Part shown: positions 22,201 to 33,406 of the stretch, piece after piece
Position numbering within the stretch: position 1 is the first letter of the stretch
Layout of the letters: every line of letters begins with the position of its first letter
Assembly: GCF_003573695.1 (NCBI RefSeq)
Contig: NC_039358.1
Span: forward strand, 95,182,881-95,246,880
Length of the DNA stretch: 64,000 nucleotides
Direction: 5' to 3'
Source: Papaver somniferum
Lineage: Eukaryota > Streptophyta > Magnoliopsida > Ranunculales > Papaveraceae
Notes under the pieces: generated by a model
What the model saw: only the letters and a program-made list of their open reading frames with translations
The model's database searches: none
What the model was told of the DNA's origin: nothing
Made by a program: the position numbers and the translations under genes

Positions 22201-25200
22201 AGTGTTTCACATAATTAATTCGAAGAACTGATCGTTATGACATTTAATGAAGAGTTTTCCATGACGATATATTTTATGCCTGTGTCAGGTCAGATGTATT
22301 ATACGGAATATTGTTAGAGACTGGGCGCCGGAGGTATTTCATATAGACTTCAGGGTTATGTATCACAATTATTGCATAACATTTATGAATAAGTTGTATA
22401 TATTTCTTTTCTAACTTGGTTTTTATTACTACAGGGACAGTGGGAACGTGACCAGTGTTACAAACCTATTCTTGAAGAGCTAGATCACCTATTTCCTTCC
22501 CGATCTAAAGATAGGTATATTATTTTCCACGGTTTGACTGTCGGCTAAACCTATGGGGATATGATTGAGTTCTTTAGAGGATGTCCCTTTCTACTTCTTG
22601 TGATTGACTGAGGTTATAAAATTTATTTAGGCCTCCTTGCTGTTTAGTTCCCGGTGCTGGTCTGGGAAGGCTGGCTTTGGAGATTTCTTGCCTTGGTTTG
22701 TAACTTTGTACGGATCTTAAAGTATAAAACTGGGTATTTAATTCTTAAGGGCTTTCAGGGCATGACATTTGCTTAATTTTCAATACAATCAGGTTTTATA
22801 AGTCAAGGGAATGAGTTCTCATACTACATGATGATCTGCTCAAATTTTATTCTTAACCAGTAAGAATTTGATTTGATTTCAATTATGTTTGTTATCTTAT
22901 GCACACCAACTGTGCATGTGATTTTCTTTTCTTTTTTTAAGGACTGTATTCCAGACTCATGCTACTGAATTATCTTGTTTCTACAGTACTGAGGCTGTAG
23001 GGGAGTGGACAATATATCCTTGGATCCACAGCAATTGCAACTCTCTTTCTGATAATGATCAGCTCTGTCCTGTTTCATTTCCAGATATCCACCCTGCCAG
23101 GTATATACATGATATGATATCCCCTTTTCAATTGTAACTAGAACTCCTTTAATTTTCAGCTTCAAACACGTAGCTGTTAAGCTTGTACGTTTATTGACTG
23201 TCGTTAAATCTACTTGTGCAATTGGTCTCATGGTTGATCTGTGAAAATTTTTACCCTCTTCCTTTTACCCCTATCTGTCAATCGTGACCTGTTTCTCGCA
23301 AATATCCGAACTCCGTACTGTCATGTTTAATGATGGAATATTGTGTTTTTCGTTAAATGCTTATTTTTTTCTACCCTCTGAATCTTGGTTACTGGTTGAT
23401 ATCTTACTGCCCTGTTGGAATCACATGGTAATGTCAGGAATGATTATAATGAGGATTATTTGCATGCAAGAATGTCATCCTTAAAAAAAAAAAAAATTAG
23501 ATCTTGGTTCATTCATGTCGTTCTAAAGGAAGCTTGGTCACTTACTCCTTGCAAAATTTGAAAAATGCTCTTACTTCCATAGAAAAGAGCAGTAACCATT
23601 AAGTTGCTCTGCAAACAGTGTAGGAATTACTGAAGGCTTTTCCATGTGTGGTGGTGACTTTGTTGAAGTTTATAGTGACCCAAGTCAAGAAGGTACTAAA
23701 ATTTGTTTGTTTTCTAGTCTCTCTTTGATTCAGAATTTCTAATTAGTTTAAGAATGTAAGGATTATTGGTTTTGCCTGCTTCACATTTTTTGTTATAGTA
23801 AGTAGTAATCAAGAAACAAGTTTTATACTTTTATTAAAGTTCTTATGTTCAATAATGGATAGATAACTGGGAACTGTTTCTTTATAACTGTTTTCACTGG
23901 TATACCTCAGTGGTAGAAAGGTATAATAATTGCTCCCGACTTGAAACCAAAGTTATAGAGTAATGAGAAATAATGAGTTTTACTTTACTAGTTGGAAGGT
24001 CTGGCTCAAACCACTAATTCTGGATCTTCCCTTTTTATTGATTATGTCTGACTGAATTCACGTCAATGTTATTGGTTTTAAGAATGAGAAATAACCTTTC
24101 TCCGACCCTTACTATCCAATCTGAGAGTAGACAGCTAATGTGTTCCACTTATTAAATTAAACAGGGTTGTATGTGATTATGATAAAAACACAAATTGACA
24201 TAGAGTTATAAGTTTCCGTGGGAGTAGTTTATTTCATTCACCTCCTCTCAATACTACTTTGCTAATACAAAGTATCAGTGGTTGCTGTCCTCTCTAATTT
24301 CCTTATTGGATAAGATTAAATTCTAAAGCCTGATGTGTTACGTCTCCATATCTTACCTGGATGGTTAAGGCTGATTAGGTATCTTTTGTCTTATGTAGAT
24401 ATATGACATGAACTACCACCGATTGTATGGTCCTAATTTTTATTTTCAGGAGCTTGGGATACGATTGTCACATGTTTCTTCATTGATACTGCACACAACA
24501 TCGTAGAATATATTGAAACAATATCAAGACTTCTCGTAGATGGAGGAGTAAGTTCTCTTTTGTCTGTTTTGGAAGTTAATGACTTTGGTGCGGCTTTTTG
24601 TACTATAGTTAGTCTTTTCCGTTGGCTTAGATTTCCATATTGCATATGCTAATTGTGTTTCTTCCGTTTCTAATTCATAGGCATGGATAAACTTGGGACC
24701 CCTTCTTTATCACTTTGCCGATGCGTTTGGGACAGAAGATGTAATTCTCTCCCCTTGTTTCTCTTTATACTGGTATATAATAGGATTCAAACCTAAGCTG
24801 GTTGCTTTTTGGTGGTTTTCAGGAGATGTCAATTGAACTCAGTTTGGAAGATGTGAAGAAGGTTGCTTTTCAATATGGATTTCAATTGGAGGTAATCTTC
24901 TGTTTTACAACATTTTTAAAACTCAAATGGCAATTTGAAAATAGGAATTATAAACATAATCTTTTGTTTAAATTTGGGATTTCAGCGGGAGAAGTTCATT
25001 GAGACGACATACACTGCAAATCCTCGATCCATGATGCAGGTATTCTACCTCCCTACATGTTAATGCGAACTCAACATCCTTGAGCTGCTATTACAGTTTT
25101 TTTTTTCTGCAGAACCGCTGCTATTACAGTTTGTTTTTTTCTGCAGAACCGATACTCCGCTGCATTTTGGACCATGACAAAGATACAGAAACCTAGTAAA

Positions 25201-25221
25201 GATTCCCCACAGCCAACGTAA
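19291..25221 (+). CDS. Carnosine N-methyltransferase-like (N2227/UPF0586) protein, 18 exons
   Basis: Exons: 19291-19385, 19626-19698, 20370-20413, 20635-20677, 20954-21169, 21291-21419, 22022-22093, 22289-22333, 22435-22514, 22631-22695, 22793-22859, 22987-23100, 23619-23692, 24450-24547, 24681-24740, 24823-24891, 24986-25039, 25147-25221. All junctions are GT-AG and the joined frame is 490 residues without a stop. The start is MSSGAGEHRLHSKLEEALEI. Family marks: RDWAPEGQWERDQCYKPI (about 237-254), the SAM-binding loop CCLVPGAGLGRLALE (269-283), WTIYPWIHSNCNS (317-329) and WDTIVTCFFIDTAHNI (375-390). Animal members methylate carnosine and protein histidines. Plants are not known to make carnosine, so the plant substrate is uncertain. 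Residues about 86-224 (exons 5-7) are polar and look like a variable insert. Looks functional. Confidence 0.92.
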
Positions 25222-26233
25222 AGATGATTATAGGAAAAAAAAACAGGGAAAAGGAAAACTGAGGAAAAAAGAAAGTACCGGTAGGTAGTTGAACTGTTGT
25301 ATTGATACATGAACTTTACTGACAGGTGGTTAAAGTTGCCTTCATATAAATATATCCATTATTACAATGTTCCCAGTTTTTTTGAAGTGCAATAATTTGG
25401 TTCCATTCCAATCTTTTTTTTCATATATAGTTTCATCCTCTGGCTCTGCTATATATATCAGGTATTGCGGCCACCTGCTGCCAGCCCCTGGTGCTCTTAC
25501 GTTCTATCTGGGTGTAATCTAGATTTGGTATTTTCAATTTTTCATGTGCAATTTGTGGATTAAACAAAGACCTACTAATTTTTAGCTCCTGCACAGCTCA
25601 CTTGGGAAGGAACATTGCTCTCACCTTCTGATCAAAACAAAAAAACACATTGTTCTCACTATTTCATACGGAGTATTTTTCTAAAGAGTGACAATCTAGG
25701 GAATTTTCAGTTCAAAAAGTGTTTGCAGTTGGTTGCTCAAGTGTTCGTACTAAATTTTCCACGGGAACAAAAAATGCGGGTCCAACAAATGGTGGCAACA
25801 ACCAACAAAAACAAAAAAAAAAGGATTTACAGCTTTTGTGGATATTGTAAAAATGAATGTCATCATTATATGATTAGCATTTTCAAGCTTATTTGCCGAT
25901 GACTGCATAAAATAATATACATTTTCGAATTTCTTGAAGGGAACAGCCAGCCAGATAAAATAGAAGAGATCTCAGTCAAAAGATAAGGGAGGTATTCATA
26001 TTAACCACAAAAAACTAACACTCCAACGAATCTGCTAAAATGCACAAGCTGCTAAGATTAGGGTAGATGAAGGACAAGAGACAAATAAAGAATGGATACA
26101 AACATTAAGAACTCTGCTAAAACAAAACAATTCCCAACCATCCACCACTGAAAAGAAGATCGTGGCTCCAATTTCATCTACAGAGACCAAAACCCAAGCT
26201 TCTATTTCCTCCGCGCCAGGTAATAAATTTGTA
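25222..26233. other. Convergent intergenic region with both 3' UTRs
   Basis: About 1 kb between the stop codons of two genes that face each other. No coding frame is convincing. It is AT-rich and should hold both polyadenylation regions. No mobile-element ends were noticed. Confidence 0.5.
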
Positions 26234-28211
26234 TCATCTACTCTTCTCACCTACTTTGGATGGTGGAAGTGTTCCGAAAACCTTGTCCCAGAGTGAAGAA
26301 GTGATCCCGAACCCCTTGGTCTGAACTCTAAAGTGATGATTCAAGTGATATCTCTGCATAAACACAGTATGACAAACCCATTATAATAACGAACACTGAA
26401 ACCATATCACTTGCTACTTTTTAGTAATGCAAGTACAGTTTTTTGGGGCCAGTTTTCAACATTACTACAGAAGTTTTTCTACTGATATACATCGTCAAAT
26501 GTGCTTTCATTCTAACTGAGGCTACATATGTTATCAGAAATGAAGCATTTGTTGGAGCAAACTTCAATTTCTCTACACGTGTCACGAAATTTATGGGATG
26601 ACTGAACCGACTAAAGAACCGTTTACGGCTAAGGCATTCAAAAGCACAGTGAGGAAACTGCCCAAATTTACACAACTGGGTTCATCATGCGCTGGTTTGG
26701 TGGGTATAAACCTCTTGATGACACTTGCACAGCAGGGTTCATCAATCATGTCAGGGTAGGGACTTGAGATTAAGAGGTTGTAATGCTAGACAGGAGCATT
26801 TTCCCGAACCCACATCACCCAAGAATAGGGTTGGGTGGTGCATGAAACCTCGTCTAGAGGAAAGTTTGGATGACAATTAAATTTCCAGTTCTCACCTTCA
26901 GATTTTTGGGCACTTCTTTGGTTGGCTGTCCATGATGCAAGTAGTAGTGGGTACAGTCATACATAACATAACCCAACAAGCCACCTCCAAACAACGCCGG
27001 AGTAGTAGAAGGAGTTGAAAAAAGCTTAACCAAGTTCCAGAACTAGAAAAGATAGACCAAATGAGTCAGAGTCCGACATACCGGGGTACAAACACCTGTC
27101 ATTATATGAAACATGCATAACGTAAACACCAGATAAAGAGATGTAGGAGAAAAGGAATATCACATACAGGAACCAAAAGAATAGCTGTTGCGGCCGGAGG
27201 GAAAACAAGACGCAATCCATCCATAGGGTGCTTATGATGGCAGCCATGAAGAAGATAATGTAAAGTATTACCCCTGTAGCACAACCTCGTTACTTGGTTA
27301 ATCTGGTTGGTTAAAAAGTAAGCATAGAAGTTCAAAAATTGAGCATAAAAGTATAGAACTAACCAGTAGCTTGTAGTATTGATATGGAAAAGGAAGCGAT
27401 GCAACGTGTATTCTAAAAGACTCCAAATAAATATCCCTCCCATCACCATCAGAACCAACTCAGGAAGAGTATGGCCCATTTGCTTAGAAATGTTAACAGA
27501 ATAACCAACAACTGGCAGCCAAACTAGTGGAATTACCCACCATTGTGTACGAGTCAAGAACTGTTCCCAAAGGCAAACGTCAGAGGTGCAAAATAAGTTC
27601 ATCATCAGATCAATCCGAAAAAGTTATACAGCTAAAGGGAAGATTTGGCAAGGATAAACCTAATAAATCATCAAGCTCAGGCAAAACTTCCAAACTAAAC
27701 AAACACCTAATAAAAGCTGTGAAAGCTTCATTATCTTTTGGTTTCACCTAGAAGCTTCAAAAGCTTGGATACAAACACTAAACTCATCCTTTGAGTTTCA
27801 ACAAATTCAATAATAACTGTCTGAAGATTCATCCATGTATATGTACTGCAGATATAACAGAGCATTACCTCCCAGAAGTCACTTGCAAAGAACCGAGGAC
27901 CCTCCTTGCTAACAATTGGCTGGTGAACCCACTCTTGATAATCTTCTCCTAGATGGCCGACCTATAATACTTTGTGTGTCAAAACGCGTGTAGAAGAATA
28001 AAGACTCCCAAGACTTTTTTTTTTTTTTTTGAAGGATTTTCTCCCAAGACTTCAGTTCTGAAACTATATTTCCTTTTTATTTTTAGGAACTAGGACGGGA
28101 TTTGTGAAGCAGGAATGAAGAAGAATAACACACCAAAGAAAACCGCAATAAGAAACTAACCTGGAAGACGAGAGGTTTATTTAAATCCACTTTAAACACC
28201 TGGGCAACCAT
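26234..28211 (-). CDS. FAH: Fatty acid 2-hydroxylase (FAH1/FAH2 type), 6 exons
   Basis: Coding exons on the minus strand: 28161-28211, 27869-27961, 27364-27560, 27168-27273, 26896-27042, 26234-26353. They join into 237 residues, the usual plant length; plant FAHs lack the N-terminal cytochrome b5 domain of the animal and yeast enzymes. The protein starts MVAQVFKVDLNKPLVFQVGH. Di-iron histidine clusters are present: HRFLFH (102-107), HYLLHGCHHKH (119-129), HYYLHH (181-186), HLNHH (201-205). Hydrophobic segments near 55-70, 83-97 and 137-176 fit an ER membrane enzyme. It adds a 2-hydroxyl group to very-long-chain acyl chains of sphingolipids, with electrons from a separate cytochrome b5. Intron 1 precedes VGHLGEDYQEW. 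The C-terminal tail VGEKSR is not lysine-rich. Looks intact. Confidence 0.95.
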
Positions 28212-28771
28212 CTTATCACGTTTGGTTTTCTGGAGGAACATTACAAAATGAGAAGTATTGAGAAACTAGATAAACAGTCGATGTTCTATATACCCATTTA
28301 AAAAGAATGTGCCACATAATGAATTTAAGTTAATGCTTGGTCGATAAGATGGTAATCCAAAGAAAATTCACAGTCATATCAATTTCAATTATGCATTTTA
28401 TACGGCAGCATTGGGTCAAATATAACCTATTAGACTCTTCCGCAAGGTCATTGAGCTGGTAAAATTACATCCATGGTCCTTCAAAACTGCTGGGAGATCT
28501 CTTTAGCCTAGAATTTAATTTCAGCATGTCTAGCTGAAGCATACCATCCAAATAACAGTATCATTAGAATTGAAAATTCGTAATCATCTAAAAGCAATCA
28601 TTTCCTCTGATCCGGTACTCCAATTATGTTTTCTATGATCTAAACGTGGGTCCTACGAATGTGAAGAAAACTCATCATATCAAAACCTTTGAAAAGAACT
28701 TCTTCCTTCTTCGGATCCTCATGATTACATAGCATTATCCCAGAAGATAAAAAAACCCTACCGAGGCCACC

Positions 28772-28811
<40 letters not shown>

Positions 28812-29230
28812 ATCGTGTCCAGCAAATTTCGATCTAGCACAAGATTCTTCGACTTGAATTCACAAGCCGAAAATCCAACAATGCTATTATAAAAAACCAG
28901 ATCAAATTCAAAAAACTAAAAGTAAATTCCAAGCAAATCCGGATTATGAAAGTTAAGACAGATTTGTATACAATAAATAAAATCTCTAATTTCTTGAAGG
29001 GATTATCAGAAAATAACCTGACGAGGAGAATGCCAACCCGATTGAAAACCCTAAAAGATCTATAAAGTAGATAACTATAATCTCAGTATCTCTCTTTTTC
29101 TTTCTCTAACTCTGGATCATCACCACCACTTTGTTTCTTTGTTTCTTTCTTCAACGGGAGGGAAGAAAAGAAACCAAGAGAGAGTGAGTGATGGAGATAT
29201 ATCTGGTTTTTGGAAAGTATGAGATGAGAG
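28212..29230 (-). promoter_or_regulatory. 5' UTR intron and promoter of the hydroxylase gene
   Basis: No coding sequence. On the minus strand a CT/GA-rich leader (about 29090-29200, with TCTCTTTCTCT) lies about 900 bases before the ATG. A non-coding first exon plus a long leader intron is the likely arrangement, but I cannot fix its splice sites. An (AT)n run lies within it. Confidence 0.4.
28773..28807. repeat. (AT)n microsatellite
   Basis: About 17 AT dinucleotides, upstream of the hydroxylase ATG. Confidence 0.9.
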
Positions 29231-29639
29231 AGAAGATTCTCAGAGATTTATATATTTTGTCCGGGAAAACAGAATAAAAAATAATAATTAAATTACTAAT
29301 TATGTGTTTATTTATTTTTAAACGAAATTGTCGAAATGACAGCGCGACCTATCGTTGTTTGTTAACGGTTTCCAGCTAAGGTGAGAGATTATGTTCGGAT
29401 TGTTTCACTTCCAGTCCACCACGACTTTATCCCCGTCCATTGTTATTTTCCTACCTGGACCAATGCCATCCTGGGGCTGTTAGTTGGGGTGTCAAACGGA
29501 TTTGGTTCTAGTTCGGGTCCAATTTTGGAATGGGAAAAGAGAACTTTGTACACTAAATCCGATCCGGGCTAATGGCTAGTCCATCGAGAAATATATTTAC
29601 TCGTTAGTCCAAAAATGTTTTAAAAAGAATAAAATTACT
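29231..29639. other. Intergenic spacer
   Basis: No supported gene or recognisable element. The sequence becomes AT-rich toward the repeat block that follows. Confidence 0.4.
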
Positions 29640-30735
29640 CTACTAACCCTAACATATAACACTATGTATGTTACTACATATATTACTACATACTACTAGT
29701 ATGTATTGATACTACATATCACTATGTAGTATCAATATGTTATGACTACATATAAATGAATATTGTTATGTTATATATTAATATTACGTATCAATATGTT
29801 ATGTACTGCATATAAATAAATATTGTTATGTTATGTATTGATACTACATATCAATATGTAGTATCAATATGTTATGTACTACATATCAATACTGTTATGT
29901 TATGTATTGATACTACATATTAATATTGTTATGTTATACTACATATGTTACTACTAGTATACTAGTAACTAGTATACTATACTAGTTACTACATATTGAT
30001 ACTACATATTACTACTAGTTACTACATACTAGTTACTACATATTGATACTACATATTACTAGTAGTAGTATACTAGTTACTACATATTACTACTAGTTAC
30101 TACATATTACTACTACATATTGATACTACATATTACTAGTAGTAGTATACTAGTTACTACATATTACTACTAGTTACTACATATTGATACTACATATTAC
30201 TACTACATATTACTACTAGTAGTATACTAGTATACTAGTTACTACATATTACTACTAGTTACTACATATTGATACTACATATTACTACTACATATTACTA
30301 CTAGTTACTACTACATATTACTAGTAATATGTTATGTATTGATACTACTACATATCAATATGTAGTATGTTATATATTGACACTACATATTGATATGTAA
30401 TATGTTATATATTGATATGTAGTATGTTTGATATGTAATATGTTATGTATTGATATGTAGTATGTTTGATATGTAGTATGTTATATATTGATACTACATA
30501 TTGATATGTAGTATGTAGTATGTTTGATATGTAGTATGTTATATATTGATACTACATATTGATATGTAGTATGTTATATATTGATATGTAGTATGTTTGA
30601 TATGTAGTATGTTATATATTGATATTATGTATTGATACTACATATCAAAAAATTGTTATGTATTGATACTACATATGTTACTACTAGTACTAGCTACTAC
30701 TAGTATACTACTAGTATATAGTATACTAGTTACTA
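29640..30735. repeat. AT-rich palindromic simple-repeat block (TACTACATAT/ATATGTAGTA)
   Basis: About 1.1 kb built almost wholly from TACTACATAT, TTGATAC, ACTAGT and their complements. Up to about 30350 the plus strand is mostly the ACTACATATT form; from there it is mostly TGATATGTAGTATG, the reverse complement. Units such as GATACTACATATCAAT followed by ATGTAGTATC are themselves near-perfect palindromes, so the block could fold into hairpins or a cruciform. It lies between the gene island and the MULE. Confidence 0.9.
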
Positions 30736-31869
30736 CTAAACAATAATTCCTACATGGAAAAATTAGGGTTAGGCCCCATCCATGGGTAACCCATAATATG
30801 AGGCCCCTAATTAAAAGAGTTTTAAAACCAGGCCCGAATTAAAAATAAATTTAATTAAAGTTGAAATGACTAAATTAGCCTCAAGTATATATGAGTCCTA
30901 ACCCGCCTTTCTCTCGTTCATGCACCATTATTTCATTTTTAGGAGAGAGAAAACAAATCTCACTCTCACCAGAAACAGAAGCAGAAGCAGATCGAAAAAT
31001 AAACAAAAGAAATCAAAAAATCTTGCTGAAATCGGTTGCAAAACACAGATCGAGATCAAAACTATTCATCATATGTTGAATCGCCAAATCCTAAATCACG
31101 ACAATAGATCGAAAAGGCTTTTCAGTTTCAGATTCAAATCCTAAATCGATGTTGTTACTGATTATGAGAGGAAATAGTCTTATGATGAAACAATATGTAT
31201 GTTTTAATTTGAATATGTTAGTTTTGATTCCTGTTCATACTGATTAATTCGTGTTGATTCAAAAAATCCTGAACTAGGGTTTGACAAAACAGTATTGAGA
31301 TTAGAACGAACATAACAGATTCTGACTGATGATTTTACAGATCGGAGAAGAAGAACAATCGTTTGTGCATAAAATTGAATGCTCCTTTGAATCGATTGAA
31401 GTTTATCTCAACTGCGGATTCAGTTTCAAATTATTATTTCTCTACGAAGATGAAAGGAAAAAAGAGAGATCCTAAAGAATATCCAACAATCACAGGTAAT
31501 TTTCCCTTAAGATTTACTAGTGGAATATGTTGGTGATTTTGCTTGGGATGATGTAATGTTATGCTTGTGAATTTTGCACGTGTAACTTATAGTTACACAT
31601 ACAAAATCAGCCTGATATATACTAAGTGAAAAATACTAAAACATTACAGGTTTGATATATACTAAGTGATACAGATAGCAACAAGGAAAAACTATTGTAT
31701 TTCTAAAATTTGAAAGTACAACAATCTTAATTTATATGTTGTTGTTCATTCAATTTGAAAGATCTTATATAGCTTGTACCCCGTGTAACTCATAGTTAGT
31801 ATCTAGTTTGGGTTTGGGTTTAGCTTGTGTAAATGATAGTTACACATGCAGAAAATGGAGGTGTGTAGT

Positions 31870-32052
31870 ATGAAGTTACACCTTCATATGCATGTGTAAG
31901 TTGAAGTTACACCTTCATATGCATGTGTAAGTTGAAGTTACACCACACATTAAAAATCTCACCACTGACTTGCCTTAGGTCGTGTTTAGCTTGTGTACAT
32001 CAAAAAAATTAAAGTTACATCTTCATATGCATGTGAGTTAAATTTACACCTT
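31870..32052. repeat. Tandem copies of the GTGTAA/TTACAC repeat
   Basis: GAAGTTACACCTTCATATGC followed by ATGTGTAAGTT is present twice in tandem at a 31-base period, with a third diverged copy near 32012. It lies in an intron of the ULP1-like gene and is a cluster of the dispersed palindromic motif seen across the MULE. Confidence 0.8.
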
Positions 32053-33242
32053 GTAGAATGTCTAAGAATAAGATGCACAACACATTATAACATGATTCAG
32101 TTTGTGTACTTGGCAGATACACATTCTTTGTACCATGCTTTTGATTTTACAATTAAAAAGAGTGTATTTGATAAGTACACAACTTACTGATTCATGCTGT
32201 TTTGTTGTGTGATGTGTACAGGAAAGTTAAGACACTCATTCAATGCAGTTCAGGATTTGGTGAAAGAAATAAAATCGATATGACTATCTGATAGAGCTGA
32301 AAGGTATCTTAGGAAAGCGCCTTACGGTAATCTTTTCATGTTGTATTACGATGAATTTGATGTTGCTGCTCCAAAGAACATGAAACAAATAACAACTAAC
32401 AAACATGGGGTTGTGAATCTTTTAAACTGCTTTGATAGAGATTATGAGATACCATGTTCATTTAAATTTGGAGAAAACTTTATAGAGTCTACATCGGCAA
32501 AGTTTGCTGGTATACTTGGAATGAAAAGGATTGGAAATATAAAAGGTCAGAAGTTGATAAAATGTTTTGATTTAAATGAATTGGATGGCAACGTATTATA
32601 CAACAAGTACTTTTCTGATATCAAAGAAACATCACATTCAACGGCAGTGAGCAAGAAGAAGATTATGGAGACAATAATAGAAGTTATGAAGAAAGGGAGA
32701 AGAACAAAAATTGATGATGAGCATGTAGTATGTTTGATATGGTCTTATTTGTGTTGTGTACTCTTTTTCAGCGACAAAAATGCTAGCGCAGTGAATGTTA
32801 AATATTTTGCAATTGTCGAAACGTATGAAACTATGCTCAAGGTCTCCTGGCCCGATTTGGTACACGAGCATTTGTTTGAGGAAATATGTTAAAAAATGCA
32901 GATTATCCTTCAAACGTAAAGGCTTGTGTGCCATACCTACTGGTAAATATAATATTTTTACTTGATTGTAGTTCAAGTAGTTTTACTGCTGAGTTGTAGA
33001 TATTTTTTGCTGATCAACTAATTAAATTAATTGATTGTTTATATGTTGCAGATCTTGTTTGCTGAGCACACACCAACAAGATTAATCCTAAAAGTTCAAA
33101 ACAGTGAACAAAAGCTCCCGAGGGTTGGAAGGTGGGACCTTCAAGTGATATCGGATTTCATAGCTGGTGGAAACATGACAGAGTTTTCGGTAAGTGTTTT
33201 CTATTACTTGGTTTATATCTTGTTTACTATTACATTCAAAAG

Positions 33243-33406
33243 AGCTTGTGTAACCGATATTTACACACGCAAAATATCCCAGTGAATTCTGTTATATTGT
33301 GTATATGACATGTGTAACTTTAACTTACAAAGTTACACATGCAGATACCAGTGAACTCAACTAAATTTTATATATTTAGATTGTGTAACTTTAAGTTACA
33401 CATGCA
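33243..33406. repeat. Three copies of the GTGTAACT-AGTTACACATGCA motif
   Basis: TTGTGTAACCGATATTTACA, CATGTGTAACTTTAACTTAC and TTGTGTAACTTTAAGTTACA each start an inverted pair, all inside one intron of the ULP1-like gene. Confidence 0.75.

Noticed and set aside
25615..25902. Frame in the convergent intergenic region
   Set aside because: Lys/Asn-rich translation of AT-rich DNA with no domain, no start context and no neighbours of the same strand.
27527..27751. Plus-strand frame across the hydroxylase gene
   Set aside because: Antisense to exon 3 and intron 2 of a well-supported gene; Ser/Lys-rich with no family match.
30920..31144. Small basic frame (RNRSRSRSKNKQKK) before the ULP1-like gene
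   Set aside because: Probably leader sequence of the MULE gene. The Arg/Ser/Lys repeats reflect GAAGCAGA-type repeats, and no homologue is recognised.
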